Below, in pieces: positions 26,615-33,822 of a stretch of 64,000 nt of DNA. Under the pieces are notes generated by a model. That model did no database searches. It saw only the letters and a list, made by a program, of their open reading frames with translations, and was not told the DNA's origin. Every line of letters begins with the position of its first letter. The stretch's first letter is position 1. Position numbers and translations under genes: made by a program. Origin of the DNA: Jiangella mangrovi (GTDB lineage: Bacteria > Actinomycetota > Actinomycetes > Jiangellales > Jiangellaceae); the NCBI RefSeq assembly GCF_014204975.1, contig NZ_JACHMM010000001.1, forward strand, positions 868,001 to 932,000, written 5' to 3'.

Positions 26615-26770
26615 CTAGCTGACGTAGGGGTCCCACCAGCCCGGTGCCGGCTCGATCTGCTCGACGACGTCGACCCACATGCCCGCGGGATCGACCAGTC
26701 CGAATCGGCGCTGTCCCCACGGCTCGTCGGTCAGGGGCAGCGCGAACGACGGGGTAGGCCCCGGCCAGGT
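26615..26770 (-). pseudogene. C-terminal remnant of a VOC (glyoxalase/bleomycin-resistance fold) gene
   Basis: The last ~45 codons before the TAG at 26615 read PLTDEPWGQRRFGLVDPAGM, then a WVDVVEQ strand and GWWDPYV, the typical C-terminal half-module of VOC-superfamily proteins. The upstream frame does not continue as a VOC protein; the methyltransferase gene occupies that space in another frame. The N-terminal part is therefore lost. The nearby palindrome at 26480-26531 may mark the deletion or insertion event. Confidence 0.6.
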
Positions 26771-26784
26771 GCGTCGCGGCTCCC

Positions 26785-27576
26785 TCAGCGGCTGATCCGC
26801 CGGCCGCGGACCGCCCAGGCGCGGGCGGTGAGCGCGACCGAGCCGTCCGCCATCGCCGGGACCCGGGCCCGCAGCGCCGTGCGAATGGCCTCCTGCTGCG
26901 ACGGCGGCAGCGCGGCCAGGTAGCCGGGGGCAGCGCCCTGGCCGCCGAGGAACGGGCGCCAGAAGTCGTCGAACGAGGCGAACACCGTCGGGATCTCGAT
27001 ACCGCGCACGTCGACCTCGACCAGCCCGGCCGCCAGCCAGAGGTGACTCAGCGGCTCCGGCCGGCAGAGCGGGAAGCGGGTGCCCTCGTCGAGGCGGGCG
27101 CCCGCTGGGTCGACGTCGGCCGCGGCGGCCCAGAAGTGCCGCATCATCTGCATGCCGTCGGCGTAGTCCCAGACGTAGGCGGCGACGACGGCGCCCGGCG
27201 CGGCCACGCGCGTGAACTCCGCCACGGCGGCGGGAGCGTCGGGCACGAAGTTCACCGCCAGCCCGCTGACGACGGCATCGACGGCCCGGTCGGCGACGGG
27301 GAGCGACGCCGCCGTGCCGGCCTCGAACGAGGCGCCCGGGACCTCGGCGCGCGCCGTCTCGAGGAAGCCCTCGGACGGGTCCACGCCCAGGACCGAGGCG
27401 GGGGCGGCGAGCTCCAGCACGGTCTGCGTCAGCGCGCCGGTGCCGCAGCCGACGTCGACCCATCGCATGCCCGCCGGCACGCCGAGCCACGGCACGAACG
27501 CGGCCGCGACGCGGCGGCTCCACCGTCCGACGTATGCCTCGTACGCGTCCCCCCGGGCCCACACATCCGGTGCCAT
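26785..27576 (-). CDS. Class I SAM-dependent methyltransferase
   Basis: This 263-residue protein has motif I VDVGCGTGALTQTVLE near residues 40-55, the acidic strand end GVDPSEGFLE and motif IV/V regions (VDAVVSGLAVNFVPD). The fold and length match UbiE/Methyltransf_11-type small-molecule methyltransferases. The substrate is unknown. The ATG at 27576 is six bases from a TATCGT -10 (complement of 27583-27588), so it is probably leaderless and divergent from the GH25 gene. Residues ~200-225 (FDDFWRPFLGGQGAAPGYLA) resemble the substrate-cap region of the UbiE-like group. Confidence 0.85.
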   Translation of the reverse strand: MAPDVWARGDAYEAYVGRWSRRVAAAFVPWLGVPAGMRWVDVGCGTGALTQTVLELAAPASVLGVDPSEGFLETARAEVPGASFEAGTAASLPVADRAVDAVVSGLAVNFVPDAPAAVAEFTRVAAPGAVVAAYVWDYADGMQMMRHFWAAAADVDPAGARLDEGTRFPLCRPEPLSHLWLAAGLVEVDVRGIEIPTVFASFDDFWRPFLGGQGAAPGYLAALPPSQQEAIRTALRARVPAMADGSVALTARAWAVRGRRISR

Positions 27577-27582
27577 GAGCTG

Positions 27583-27610
27583 ACGATACGTCCGGATTGC
27601 CGGTTAAAGT
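27583..27610. promoter_or_regulatory. Divergent leaderless promoters
   Basis: On the reverse strand TATCGT (27583-27588) lies six bases before the methyltransferase ATG. On the forward strand TAAAGT (27605-27610) lies six bases before the GH25 ATG at 27617. Both genes thus start in a 40-bp gap without leaders. Confidence 0.55.
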
Positions 27611-27616
27611 GAGGCC

Positions 27617-28321
27617 ATGCGCCGCAGGATCATCGTCACCGTGTCCGCGGTGGTCATCGGAGGGCTGGGGCTCGGCGCCGCCCTCTGGTTCGGCGCGGTG
27701 CCGCACTGGCGGCCGGCGCTCGAGGACGGCGAGCGCTACGGCATCGACGTCTCCGCGCACCAGGGCGAGATCGACTGGCAGGCGGTCGCGGACGACGGCA
27801 TCCAGTTCGCCTACATCAAGGCCAGCGAGGGCCAGGGCTGGGTCGACGCGTGGTTCACCGAGAACTGGGAGGGCGCCGCGGCGGCCGGCCTCGACCGCGG
27901 CGCCTACCACTTCTTCACGCTCTGCGCGCCCGGCGAGGCGCAGGCCGAGAACTTCCTGGCGGCGGCCCCGCCCGACGACGACGCGCTGCCGCCGGTCATC
28001 GACCTCGAGCTGACCGGCAACTGCAGCGACCGGCCGCCCACCGACCACGTCTCCGCCGAGGTCGACGCATTCGTGCAGCTGGTCGAGGAGGCCTGGGGCC
28101 GGCACCTGCTGTTCTACGTCCGCCCCGACTGGGACGACGTCTACCCCGTGCGCGACGGCCTGGACCGGCGGCTCTGGGACTACCGCTTCTTCCGCCGGCC
28201 CACCGACGACCGCTGGCATGTCTGGCAGGTCAACACGTTCGCGCACGTCGACGGCATCGACGGCGACGTCGACCTCGACATCATGCGCGAAGGTGAGGAC
28301 GGCGAGGTCGGCGAGGACTAG
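27617..28321 (+). CDS. GH25 muramidase (lysozyme), membrane-anchored or secreted
   Basis: This 234-residue protein has an N-terminal hydrophobic helix (residues ~4-26, IIVTVSAVVIGGLGLG) that serves as signal anchor or signal peptide. The GH25 catalytic barrel follows: YGIDVSAHQGEIDW with the first catalytic Asp, FAYIKASEGQGWVD, YHFF, and VIDLELTGNC with the acid/base Glu. It ends with WQVNTFAHVDGIDGDVDLDI, the usual final strand. The family cleaves MurNAc-beta-1,4-GlcNAc in peptidoglycan. Its products are what the operon 2 kb upstream would import. It is probably leaderless. Its TAG stop overlaps that of the convergent PPOX-fold gene. Confidence 0.9.
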   Translation: MRRRIIVTVSAVVIGGLGLGAALWFGAVPHWRPALEDGERYGIDVSAHQGEIDWQAVADDGIQFAYIKASEGQGWVDAWFTENWEGAAAAGLDRGAYHFFTLCAPGEAQAENFLAAAPPDDDALPPVIDLELTGNCSDRPPTDHVSAEVDAFVQLVEEAWGRHLLFYVRPDWDDVYPVRDGLDRRLWDYRFFRRPTDDRWHVWQVNTFAHVDGIDGDVDLDIMREGEDGEVGED

Positions 28322-28854
28322 AACGTGAACCGCGTCGCGCCGAGCGGGTCCTCGGCGCCGAGGGCGAACACCGTCGACGGCGTCACGCGGTAGACCTCCC
28401 ACGGCGGCGGGCCGGCGCTCGGCGCGCTGAAGGGGGCGGTCAGGGCGCCGTCCTCGATGGTCGCCTCCCAGCCGTCGTCGGCCGCGTACGCGTCGACCAC
28501 CCGCCGCAGCGTCGCGTCGTCGGTCACCTTCTGCGCCGTCCCCTCCACGACGATGTCGAACGGGTCCAGCGCCACCGTGACGACGCAGTGCGGGTCGGCC
28601 GCCGGGTTGCGCGCCTTGCGCGTGCCGGGACCGGCGTTGAACCAGAACGCGCCGTCCAGCCAGAGCAGTCCGAGCGGCATGACGTGGGGCCGTCCGTCCG
28701 GGCGGACCGTCGCCAGCCAGCAGGTGTGCCGGTTCGGCCCGCCGGTGCCGGGCGCCTGCGGCACGCCCGCGTCCAGACGTTCCCGCACCTTCTCCCACGG
28801 GATCAGCGGTGCGCCGTAGCCGTCGAGATTGCGGTCGCTCACGGGTGTCGTCAT
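28318..28854 (-). CDS. Pyridoxamine 5'-phosphate oxidase-fold protein
   Basis: This 178-residue split-barrel flavoprotein has HTCWLATVRPDGRPHVMPLG near residues 42-61, which binds FMN or F420, then LWLDGAFWFNAGPGTRKARN and the dimer strand CVVTVALDPFDIVVEG. Actinobacterial members of this group are often F420- or FMN-binding oxidoreductases of unknown substrate. The ATG at 28854 is chosen because AGGGAGGCGAGG precedes it. It stands alone between the GH25 gene and a small membrane protein. Confidence 0.8.
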   Translation of the reverse strand: MTTPVSDRNLDGYGAPLIPWEKVRERLDAGVPQAPGTGGPNRHTCWLATVRPDGRPHVMPLGLLWLDGAFWFNAGPGTRKARNPAADPHCVVTVALDPFDIVVEGTAQKVTDDATLRRVVDAYAADDGWEATIEDGALTAPFSAPSAGPPPWEVYRVTPSTVFALGAEDPLGATRFTF

Positions 28855-28958
28855 CGTCCTCGCCTCCCTGTCACATGCTGACACGCCTGGTTTGCCCCGA
28901 TGTGGGGGCGGGAAGAGATGTGTACTGACACGCAGCCTGCCTCCCGGAGGGACCCGGC

Positions 28959-29366
28959 ATGATCGTGCTCGGACTGATCCTCATCGCCGCCGCGGCAGCG
29001 GTGGTCGTCGTCGCCGTCATCGCCGGCGGTGACGCCACCGTCGCGCTCGACGCGTTCGGCTACGACCTCGACTCCCCCGTCTGGGGCGTCTTCGCGGCGG
29101 GCATCGGCACCGGCCTGCTCCTGCTGCTCGGCATCATGGCGATCGTGGCCGGCGCGAACCGGGCGCGGGCCCGTCGCGAAGAGGTCGAGTACCTGCGCGA
29201 GCAGGTCGCCCGGCACGAACGGCAGGCGGCCCGCGACGGCGACGATCCCGAAGTCGGCGAGTGGCTCGGCCAGGCGCACAGCCGCAACCGCGCCGACACC
29301 ACGACCGCCGAGCCGGTGCGGCCCGGCGCCACCTCGGGCGCCGCCCCGCTGTACCGGCAGGGTTAG
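28959..29366 (+). CDS. Small membrane protein with two helices (LapA/DUF1049-like?)
   Basis: This 135-residue protein has two membrane helices (residues ~3-24 and ~43-66) with a short loop of VALDAFGYDLDSPVWGVF, followed by a charged helical cytoplasmic tail (RREEVEYLREQVARHERQAA) and a disordered C-terminus. This layout resembles LapA/DUF1049 proteins, but the match is by eye only. GGAGGG lies before the ATG. Its stop overlaps that of the convergent lasso kinase gene. Function is unknown. Confidence 0.6.
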   Translation: MIVLGLILIAAAAAVVVVAVIAGGDATVALDAFGYDLDSPVWGVFAAGIGTGLLLLLGIMAIVAGANRARARREEVEYLREQVARHERQAARDGDDPEVGEWLGQAHSRNRADTTTAEPVRPGATSGAAPLYRQG

Positions 29367-30319
29367 CCGACGCGCGCGCCCAGGCCGACGGCGTCGGCGA
29401 TGGCTGGCGCGATGGCGGCCGAGAACGGCGGACCCCACGGCACGTGCGCGATGAACACCGGCACGCGTTCGACGATCTCGCCCGCCTGCTGGAACTGCCG
29501 GTCCAGGATCTCGGGGTCGGACCAGCCGAGCAGCCGCGGGAAGCGCAGCAGCGTGATCAGCGCGTCCATGGGTCCCATGCGGGTCAGCTCGATGGTCTCG
29601 CGCTCGCGGTCCGGCAGCGGGAAGACGATGCCGGCCAGCGGCAGGGCGTCGGTGTGCGACGCCGCCACGCTCAGCGCGTCGCGGGCGTCGCTGGTGAGCC
29701 GGCTGGCCGGTGCGACGGCGAACTGCTCGACCAGCTCGGCCGCGGACTTGCGCAGCCGCAGCTCCGTCGCTCCGAGCCGGCACAGCAGCCGGCCGTCGCC
29801 GTCGTCGTCGAGCCGGAGGACGTCGTCGGTGATCAGCGTGCCGCCGGCCGCGCACATCAGCGTGGCCATGGTCGACTTCCCCATGCCCGAGCGCCCGACG
29901 AAGGCGACCGCGCCGGAGCCGACCTGGACGGCGCTCGCGTGCAGCACGATGTCGCCGCGGACGGTGACGAGGAACGACAGCAGGGCACCGGCCGTCAGGA
30001 TGCCGGCGATGCCGGGGTCAGCGCCCTCGACCACGTGGACCCGGGCCGACCGGCCACCGGGCGCCACCACGAAGTCGCAGGTCCGGTAGAACCGCAGCGC
30101 CCAGCCGCCGTCGTCGGTGCGCGTGAACGTGTAGTACGGCTGGTCGGTCTCGAGGTGCGCCAGCACCTGCCCGGCCGGCGGCTCCAGCGTCAGCGGGACC
30201 GGGTCGCCCCAGCGGATGTCGACGTCCGGCTCGCCCTCGGCGGTGTCGGCCCGCTCCTGGTGCAGCGGGACCTCGGAGGCCACCCGCAGCCCGTACAACA
30301 ACTGCAGTTCCGTGCTCAT
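29363..30319 (-). CDS. HPr-kinase-like lasso-peptide kinase (K)
   Basis: This 318-residue protein has an HprK-type P-loop fold: GDIVLHASAV (conserved His127), Walker A FVGRSGMGKST at about 141-150, and LITDDVLRL with the acidic pair D165-D166. Similar kinases in lasso clusters (ThcoK, PadeK) phosphorylate the C-terminal Ser of the precursor; both precursors here end in Ser, which fits. It is the last gene of the lasso operon, starting 2 bp after B2. HprK-like genes also occur in exosortase-associated EPS loci, so a glycan-linked role cannot be excluded. No HPr or PTS gene is nearby. Confidence 0.8.
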   Translation of the reverse strand: MSTELQLLYGLRVASEVPLHQERADTAEGEPDVDIRWGDPVPLTLEPPAGQVLAHLETDQPYYTFTRTDDGGWALRFYRTCDFVVAPGGRSARVHVVEGADPGIAGILTAGALLSFLVTVRGDIVLHASAVQVGSGAVAFVGRSGMGKSTMATLMCAAGGTLITDDVLRLDDDGDGRLLCRLGATELRLRKSAAELVEQFAVAPASRLTSDARDALSVAASHTDALPLAGIVFPLPDRERETIELTRMGPMDALITLLRFPRLLGWSDPEILDRQFQQAGEIVERVPVFIAHVPWGPPFSAAIAPAIADAVGLGARVG

Positions 30320-30321
30320 CG

Positions 30322-30771
30322 CTACCCGCCCATCGCCTCGAACGTCCGGTACGTCGCCGCACCCACGGGGTCGAGGCTGACCCCGTCGATCTCGAGCCAG
30401 GCGTGCGCCTGGATGCGGCCGTCGATCTTCGCCACGCCCACGCGCAGCGCCGGTTTGCGACGGCGCAGCACATGCCCGCCGACGAGCGCCCGGCGCAGGC
30501 AGGTGTCGCCGAAGGGCGAGTGCCGCACGACCCGCTCACTCACGTACAGCGCCCGCACCTCGCGCGCGCCGAGGATCGCCGGCAACGACGGCGCCGCCGG
30601 CGGGACGGGGTCGTCGTCGAAGCGCAGCGGCACACCGACCAGCGACGCCAGCCGTGGCAGGGTGGCCAGCCGGAGCCCGGCCTCGACTACCACCGTCACC
30701 AGGACCGCCCGGGCCGCGACCGGCCAGTCGCGGACCGAGCGCACCGCCCGCCACCAGCCCGCCCCGCTCAT
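30322..30771 (-). CDS. Lasso leader peptidase B2 (transglutaminase-like Cys protease)
   Basis: This 149-residue protein matches lasso B2 proteins in length and motifs: SPFGDTCLRRALVGGHVLRR with the nucleophile Cys91, and IQAHAWLEIDGVSLDP with the catalytic His123 and an Asp a few residues later. B2 cuts the leader after the Thr-x pair once B1 has bound it, freeing the core N-terminus for ring closure. Its ATG overlaps the stop of the cyclase gene by 4 bp. A hydrophobic stretch near residues 18-45 may peripherally touch the membrane. Confidence 0.9.
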   Translation of the reverse strand: MSGAGWWRAVRSVRDWPVAARAVLVTVVVEAGLRLATLPRLASLVGVPLRFDDDPVPPAAPSLPAILGAREVRALYVSERVVRHSPFGDTCLRRALVGGHVLRRRKPALRVGVAKIDGRIQAHAWLEIDGVSLDPVGAATYRTFEAMGG

Positions 30772-31994
30772 CGGACGCCTCCGGCCGGGACGGCCCGCGC
30801 CGACAGCCAGGCCTGCTGCAGCAGGGTGCCCGACAGCGTCGAGGGCCGGTCCGAGAGCCAGGACGCCCGCAGCGCCTCGGGGTCGACGAGCGCGGTGTCG
30901 ACGCCGGAGCCGTCCCAGGTGCGCGCGAACTCGCGGGTCGGCTCGCCCATGTAGGCGCGGTCGAAGCTGGCCTTGCTGGCGCGGCTCAGGATCGCCTCGG
31001 GCAGCAGGTGGCCGAAGAGGATGCGCATGAGGTCGGTGCGCCCGGCGAAGCCCCACCGCCCGCCGAAGCGTGCCAGCGCGGCGAGGAAGGCGTCGTCGAG
31101 CAGCGGGTGCGCCACCCGCACGTCGAACTCGGCGCCGAGCGCATCGTAGTTGGTCAGCACCGCGTCGACCGCGCGCCGGTGCCGGATCCACCAGATGGAC
31201 CGGTCCCAGGGCAGCGGCTCGGCCGCTTCGTCGACGGCCAGCAGCCGGCGGTGCTCGCGCGCGACGGCCGGACGGAGCCACGGCTGCTGGTCGTCGGCGA
31301 CCATCTGGCGGCGCACGGCCGCGCGCCGGACCGGCGCGGGGCGCAGCGACGAGGCCACCGCGGCCAGCAGGATCGGACGCGGGCGCCGGCGCAGCCGCAC
31401 CAGCAGGTTGACCGGCGTCATGCGGCGCGGGCCGATGACCTCGTCGCCACCCTCGCCGGTGAGCATGGAGCCGCCACTGACGGCGGCGAACAGCGGGTCC
31501 TTGACCTGGAACGCCGGCGGCCACACGACGCCGCGCCGGAGCAGGCCGGCGCGCGCGCCGGGGCCGAGCAGGTCGCTCTCGCCCGCCACGGGGAGCCGGA
31601 CCCACTCGGTGATGTCCAGGTGCTCGATGACCAGGCGCTGCCAGTCGGACTCGTCGGCGTCGGCGACACCGGGATAGACCTCGGTGATCGGCACCGGGTC
31701 CGGCAGGCCCTCGCGCCGCGCGAGCGCCGTGGCGGCCGCCAGGACGGCCGAGGAGTCGCGCCCGCCGGAGAACGACACGAAGCAGGGCGCGCGCAGCAGC
31801 GCGGGCCGGATGGCGTCCTCGAGCGCGGCGACCGGCGTCGCCGGCACAGCAGGAATGGCCGGCACCGCGCGCACCCCGTGCACCCACGACGTGGCGAGTT
31901 CGAACGCGGACAGCCGGTAGTACTCGGATCTGGGCTGCGGATGATCCACGACGGACTCAGCTGCGTCACCGTGGCGCGGCGGGACCCTCCTCAC
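30768..31994 (-). CDS. Lasso macrolactam synthetase C without N-terminal glutaminase-like domain
   Basis: This 408-residue asparagine-synthetase-type protein has the PP-loop FVSFSGGRDSSAVLAAA with SGGRDSS at residues 76-82 and LTGEGGDEVIG carrying the acidic Mg site. It adenylates the side-chain carboxyl of ring residue Asp9 and joins it to the free core N-terminus. Known lasso cyclases are ~600 residues, with the PP-loop after a ~200-residue glutaminase-like domain; here only ~75 residues precede it, and the precursor gene ends 30 bp upstream, leaving no room. The start is GTG at 31994; an internal GTG (VVDHPQPRS) is possible. It overlaps B2 by ATGA. Confidence 0.85.
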   Translation of the reverse strand: MRRVPPRHGDAAESVVDHPQPRSEYYRLSAFELATSWVHGVRAVPAIPAVPATPVAALEDAIRPALLRAPCFVSFSGGRDSSAVLAAATALARREGLPDPVPITEVYPGVADADESDWQRLVIEHLDITEWVRLPVAGESDLLGPGARAGLLRRGVVWPPAFQVKDPLFAAVSGGSMLTGEGGDEVIGPRRMTPVNLLVRLRRRPRPILLAAVASSLRPAPVRRAAVRRQMVADDQQPWLRPAVAREHRRLLAVDEAAEPLPWDRSIWWIRHRRAVDAVLTNYDALGAEFDVRVAHPLLDDAFLAALARFGGRWGFAGRTDLMRILFGHLLPEAILSRASKASFDRAYMGEPTREFARTWDGSGVDTALVDPEALRASWLSDRPSTLSGTLLQQAWLSARAVPAGGVR

Positions 31995-32024
31995 GGTGGG
32001 TCCCGCCGCGCCGAGCGGTTGACG

Positions 32025-32165
32025 TCAGGAGATCCCCCCGCCGCCGCCACCGCCGGGCTTGCTCGTGAACCAGAAGAACTGGTCCGACGAGCCCCAGCCG
32101 TTCAGCGCCAGCGTCAGGTCGCGGACGGAACCGACCTCTTCCAAAACAGGCGGCTCGTATGCCAT
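32025..32165 (-). CDS. Lasso-peptide precursor 1
   Basis: This 46-residue precursor has the classic leader motif Y-x2-P-x-L-x3-G-x5-T: Tyr3, Pro6, Leu8, Gly12 and Thr18. The core should start at Ala20 after Thr-Leu: ALNGWGSSD gives a nine-residue ring with Asp28 (core position 9), followed by QFFWFTSKP with bulky plug residues, then seven consecutive Gly and a final Ile-Ser. The C-terminal Ser is a likely kinase site. The leader is almost identical to precursor 2, so both can share B1 and B2. It lies 30 bp before the cyclase gene. A start of Ala instead of Gly is allowed in lasso families. Confidence 0.88.
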   Translation of the reverse strand: MAYEPPVLEEVGSVRDLTLALNGWGSSDQFFWFTSKPGGGGGGGIS

Positions 32166-32255
32166 GCCCCTGCCCCCCTTACTTCGTGCCCTCAGACGAG
32201 GACGGATCAAGGGAGCATCCACCAATGCCCCCCACTGGTAACGAACCGGAGCCTA
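32166..32255 (-). promoter_or_regulatory. Promoter and tandem G-run leader of precursor 1
   Basis: A TAGGCT -10-like element (complement of 32250-32255) is followed by two runs of six G (complement of 32228-32233 and 32173-32178), the second a few bases before the ATG. Precursor 1 may therefore have its own promoter in addition to read-through from precursor 2 and B1. Confidence 0.35.
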
Positions 32256-32340
32256 CCGTCCCTTGCGGGGATTCAGACAGGTTTCTGATGAATTCTGCTG
32301 AGATCGGACCGAACGGCGGAGTATCCGGCATGCCGGAGCG

Positions 32341-32475
32341 TCAGGAAAGGACGCCACCGGGGTCGTTGTTGTAGCGGAACCACTGCACCTGGTCCGAGCG
32401 GCCACGACCGCTGTCGGCCAGGGTGAGATCGCGGACCGAGCCGATCTCTTCGAGCGTCGGCGCTTCGTACGCCAT
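32341..32475 (-). CDS. Lasso-peptide precursor 2
   Basis: This 44-residue precursor is too short for routine gene calling. The leader again shows Tyr3, Pro6, Leu8, Gly12 and Thr18 (MAYEAPTLEEIGSVRDLTL). The core begins at Ala20: ADSGRGRSD gives a nine-residue ring closed on Asp28, then QVQWFRYNND and a tail PGGVLS ending in Ser. Trp/Phe/Arg/Tyr after the ring could act as steric locks. It shares ring size, Gln10, the aromatic patch and the C-terminal Ser with precursor 1, but differs strongly in ring charge. A run of five G precedes the ATG by three bases. Confidence 0.88.
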   Translation of the reverse strand: MAYEAPTLEEIGSVRDLTLADSGRGRSDQVQWFRYNNDPGGVLS

Positions 32476-32555
32476 GGGAAACCCCCAGTTCATTCATTTC
32501 TGCGGATGGGTGGTGCTGTTCCGGCGGTCGCCCGAGAGCGATGCCGGGACGGACT

Positions 32556-32819
32556 CTAGGAATCTGCGGTGTCGAGGAGGTTCCGCTCGCGAAGCATCGC
32601 GATGAACGTCTCGGTGTCGGCCTTGGCCTGGTCGGCAGGGATGCCGTAGGCCTCGACGAGGCCGTCGGCGAGCTCGTCCGAGGTGCGTTCGTCGGCCAGC
32701 AGCCGCATGATCGTGGAACCCGCGGCATTGGTCTTCAGATACGTCGACGAGGACAGGTCGAGAATGACCGTCTCTCCGTCGATCTCACGCCAGCTGACGC
32801 CTTCGGTGCGCAGTTTCAT
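32556..32819 (-). CDS. Lasso leader-recognition protein B1 (PqqD-like RRE)
   Basis: This 87-residue protein has the PqqD/RRE winged-helix layout: a three-strand beta-sheet start (VSWREIDGETVILDLSSSTY), then helices ending in ERNLLDT. B1 binds the leader of both precursors and hands them to B2. The ATG at 32819 is chosen because it starts the first strand; further upstream codons are read from the leader. A seven-G run (complement of 32823-32829) lies three bases before the ATG. It precedes the precursors in the operon, and its TAG stop lies 80 bp before precursor 2. Confidence 0.88.
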   Translation of the reverse strand: MKLRTEGVSWREIDGETVILDLSSSTYLKTNAAGSTIMRLLADERTSDELADGLVEAYGIPADQAKADTETFIAMLRERNLLDTADS

Positions 32820-32859
32820 CGGCCCCCCCAAGAATCCTGCTAGGGCGAACTTTAGCGTA
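32820..32859 (-). promoter_or_regulatory. Main lasso-operon promoter with G-run leader
   Basis: TACGCT (complement of 32854-32859) fits TANNNT and is followed by a ~30-nt leader ending in seven G and the B1 ATG. The same -10 plus G-run layout precedes the glycan genes at 11552, 12364 and 45007. Confidence 0.45.
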
Positions 32860-32895
32860 AGCATGCAGAACTCGCAGAGCTGATCATGACGGTAC

Positions 32896-33822
32896 TCATC
32901 GGGGCAGAAGGGCGTCACTCGCACCCAGCATCGGCGGCCGGGTCGACGGGCGCACCAGTGCGCGCAGGGTCGTCCACGAGTTCCGGTGGCCGAGAATGCC
33001 GCGGCGGAGCTCGACCAGGAGCGTCAGCGCGAAATAGCCCCACGCCCGGCGGTCGCCGGCGCGGCGCCGGTAGAGCCGGATCCGGTTGATCATCTGCATC
33101 GTGTGGGTGGTCGCGTTCTCGCCCGACCCGCCGCCCACGTGCATGCCGCCGGCCTCGGGCGTGTAGACCGTGGCCCAGCCGAGGTCGCGGGCGCGCAGGC
33201 AGAAGTCGGTCTCCTCGGAGTAGAGGAAGTACGACTCGTCCAGGCCGCCCAGCGCATCGAAGCACTCGCGGTCGACCAGCAGGATCGAGCCGATCGCCCA
33301 GTCGACCTCGTGCTCGGACTCGTACGCGCGCGGGTCCTCGATGCGCTCGGCGAACATCGCGAGCCCAGTGAAGCTGAGCCCGCCGACCCGGCCGAGCGTC
33401 GGTGTGCGCCTCAGGGTCGGCGACAGGCTGCCGTCGGCCTCGCGCGTCCGGGGTGCCACGATCCCGACCCCCGGCTTGCGCACGACGTCGAACATGCGTG
33501 GTCCCGCCTCGGGGTCGAGGGTCGCGTCGGGATTGAGGACCAGCACCGTCGAGGCGGGCGGGGACGAGCGCACCGCCCGGTTGATGCCCGCCGCGTAGCC
33601 GTCGTTGACCGAGCGGACCACGGTGCAGTCGGTGCGGGCGTCGAGAAGTGCGACGGTGCCGTCCGCCGAGCCGTTGTCGACCACCACGACGGAGTAGCTG
33701 AGCTCACCCATCGCCGCGGGCAGGCTGTCGAGCAGGTCGGCGACGTGGCGCTCGCTGTTGTACGTCACGACGGCCACGGCGACGTCGAGTTCCTCGGACC
33801 CAGCACCCATGTACGCCTCCAT
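32896..33822 (-). CDS. Family 2 glycosyltransferase, rhamnosyltransferase-like
   Basis: This 308-residue GT2 enzyme has DVAVAVVTYNSERHVADLLD, VVVVDNGSADGT, a DPDAT-like segment in LNPDATLDPEAG, and FLYSEETDFCLRARDLGW, the acceptor-loop motif typical of WbbL-like rhamnosyltransferases. It ends with a membrane-proximal hydrophobic/basic helix (WGYFALTLLVELRRGI). The start is the ATG at 33822, sharing one base with the deacetylase stop (TGATG). It is the last of three coupled glycan genes upstream of the lasso cluster. Rhamnose transfer is suggested by the motif and the RmlD-like gene at 42.5 kb. Confidence 0.85.
   Translation of the reverse strand: MEAYMGAGSEELDVAVAVVTYNSERHVADLLDSLPAAMGELSYSVVVVDNGSADGTVALLDARTDCTVVRSVNDGYAAGINRAVRSSPPASTVLVLNPDATLDPEAGPRMFDVVRKPGVGIVAPRTREADGSLSPTLRRTPTLGRVGGLSFTGLAMFAERIEDPRAYESEHEVDWAIGSILLVDRECFDALGGLDESYFLYSEETDFCLRARDLGWATVYTPEAGGMHVGGGSGENATTHTMQMINRIRLYRRRAGDRRAWGYFALTLLVELRRGILGHRNSWTTLRALVRPSTRPPMLGASDALLPR

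Noticed and set aside
29363-30319. True HPr kinase/phosphorylase of carbon catabolite repression
   Set aside because: No HPr or PTS genes are near and the location is inside a lasso operon. The sequence resembles lasso/EPS HprK-like kinases more than Gram-positive HprK.
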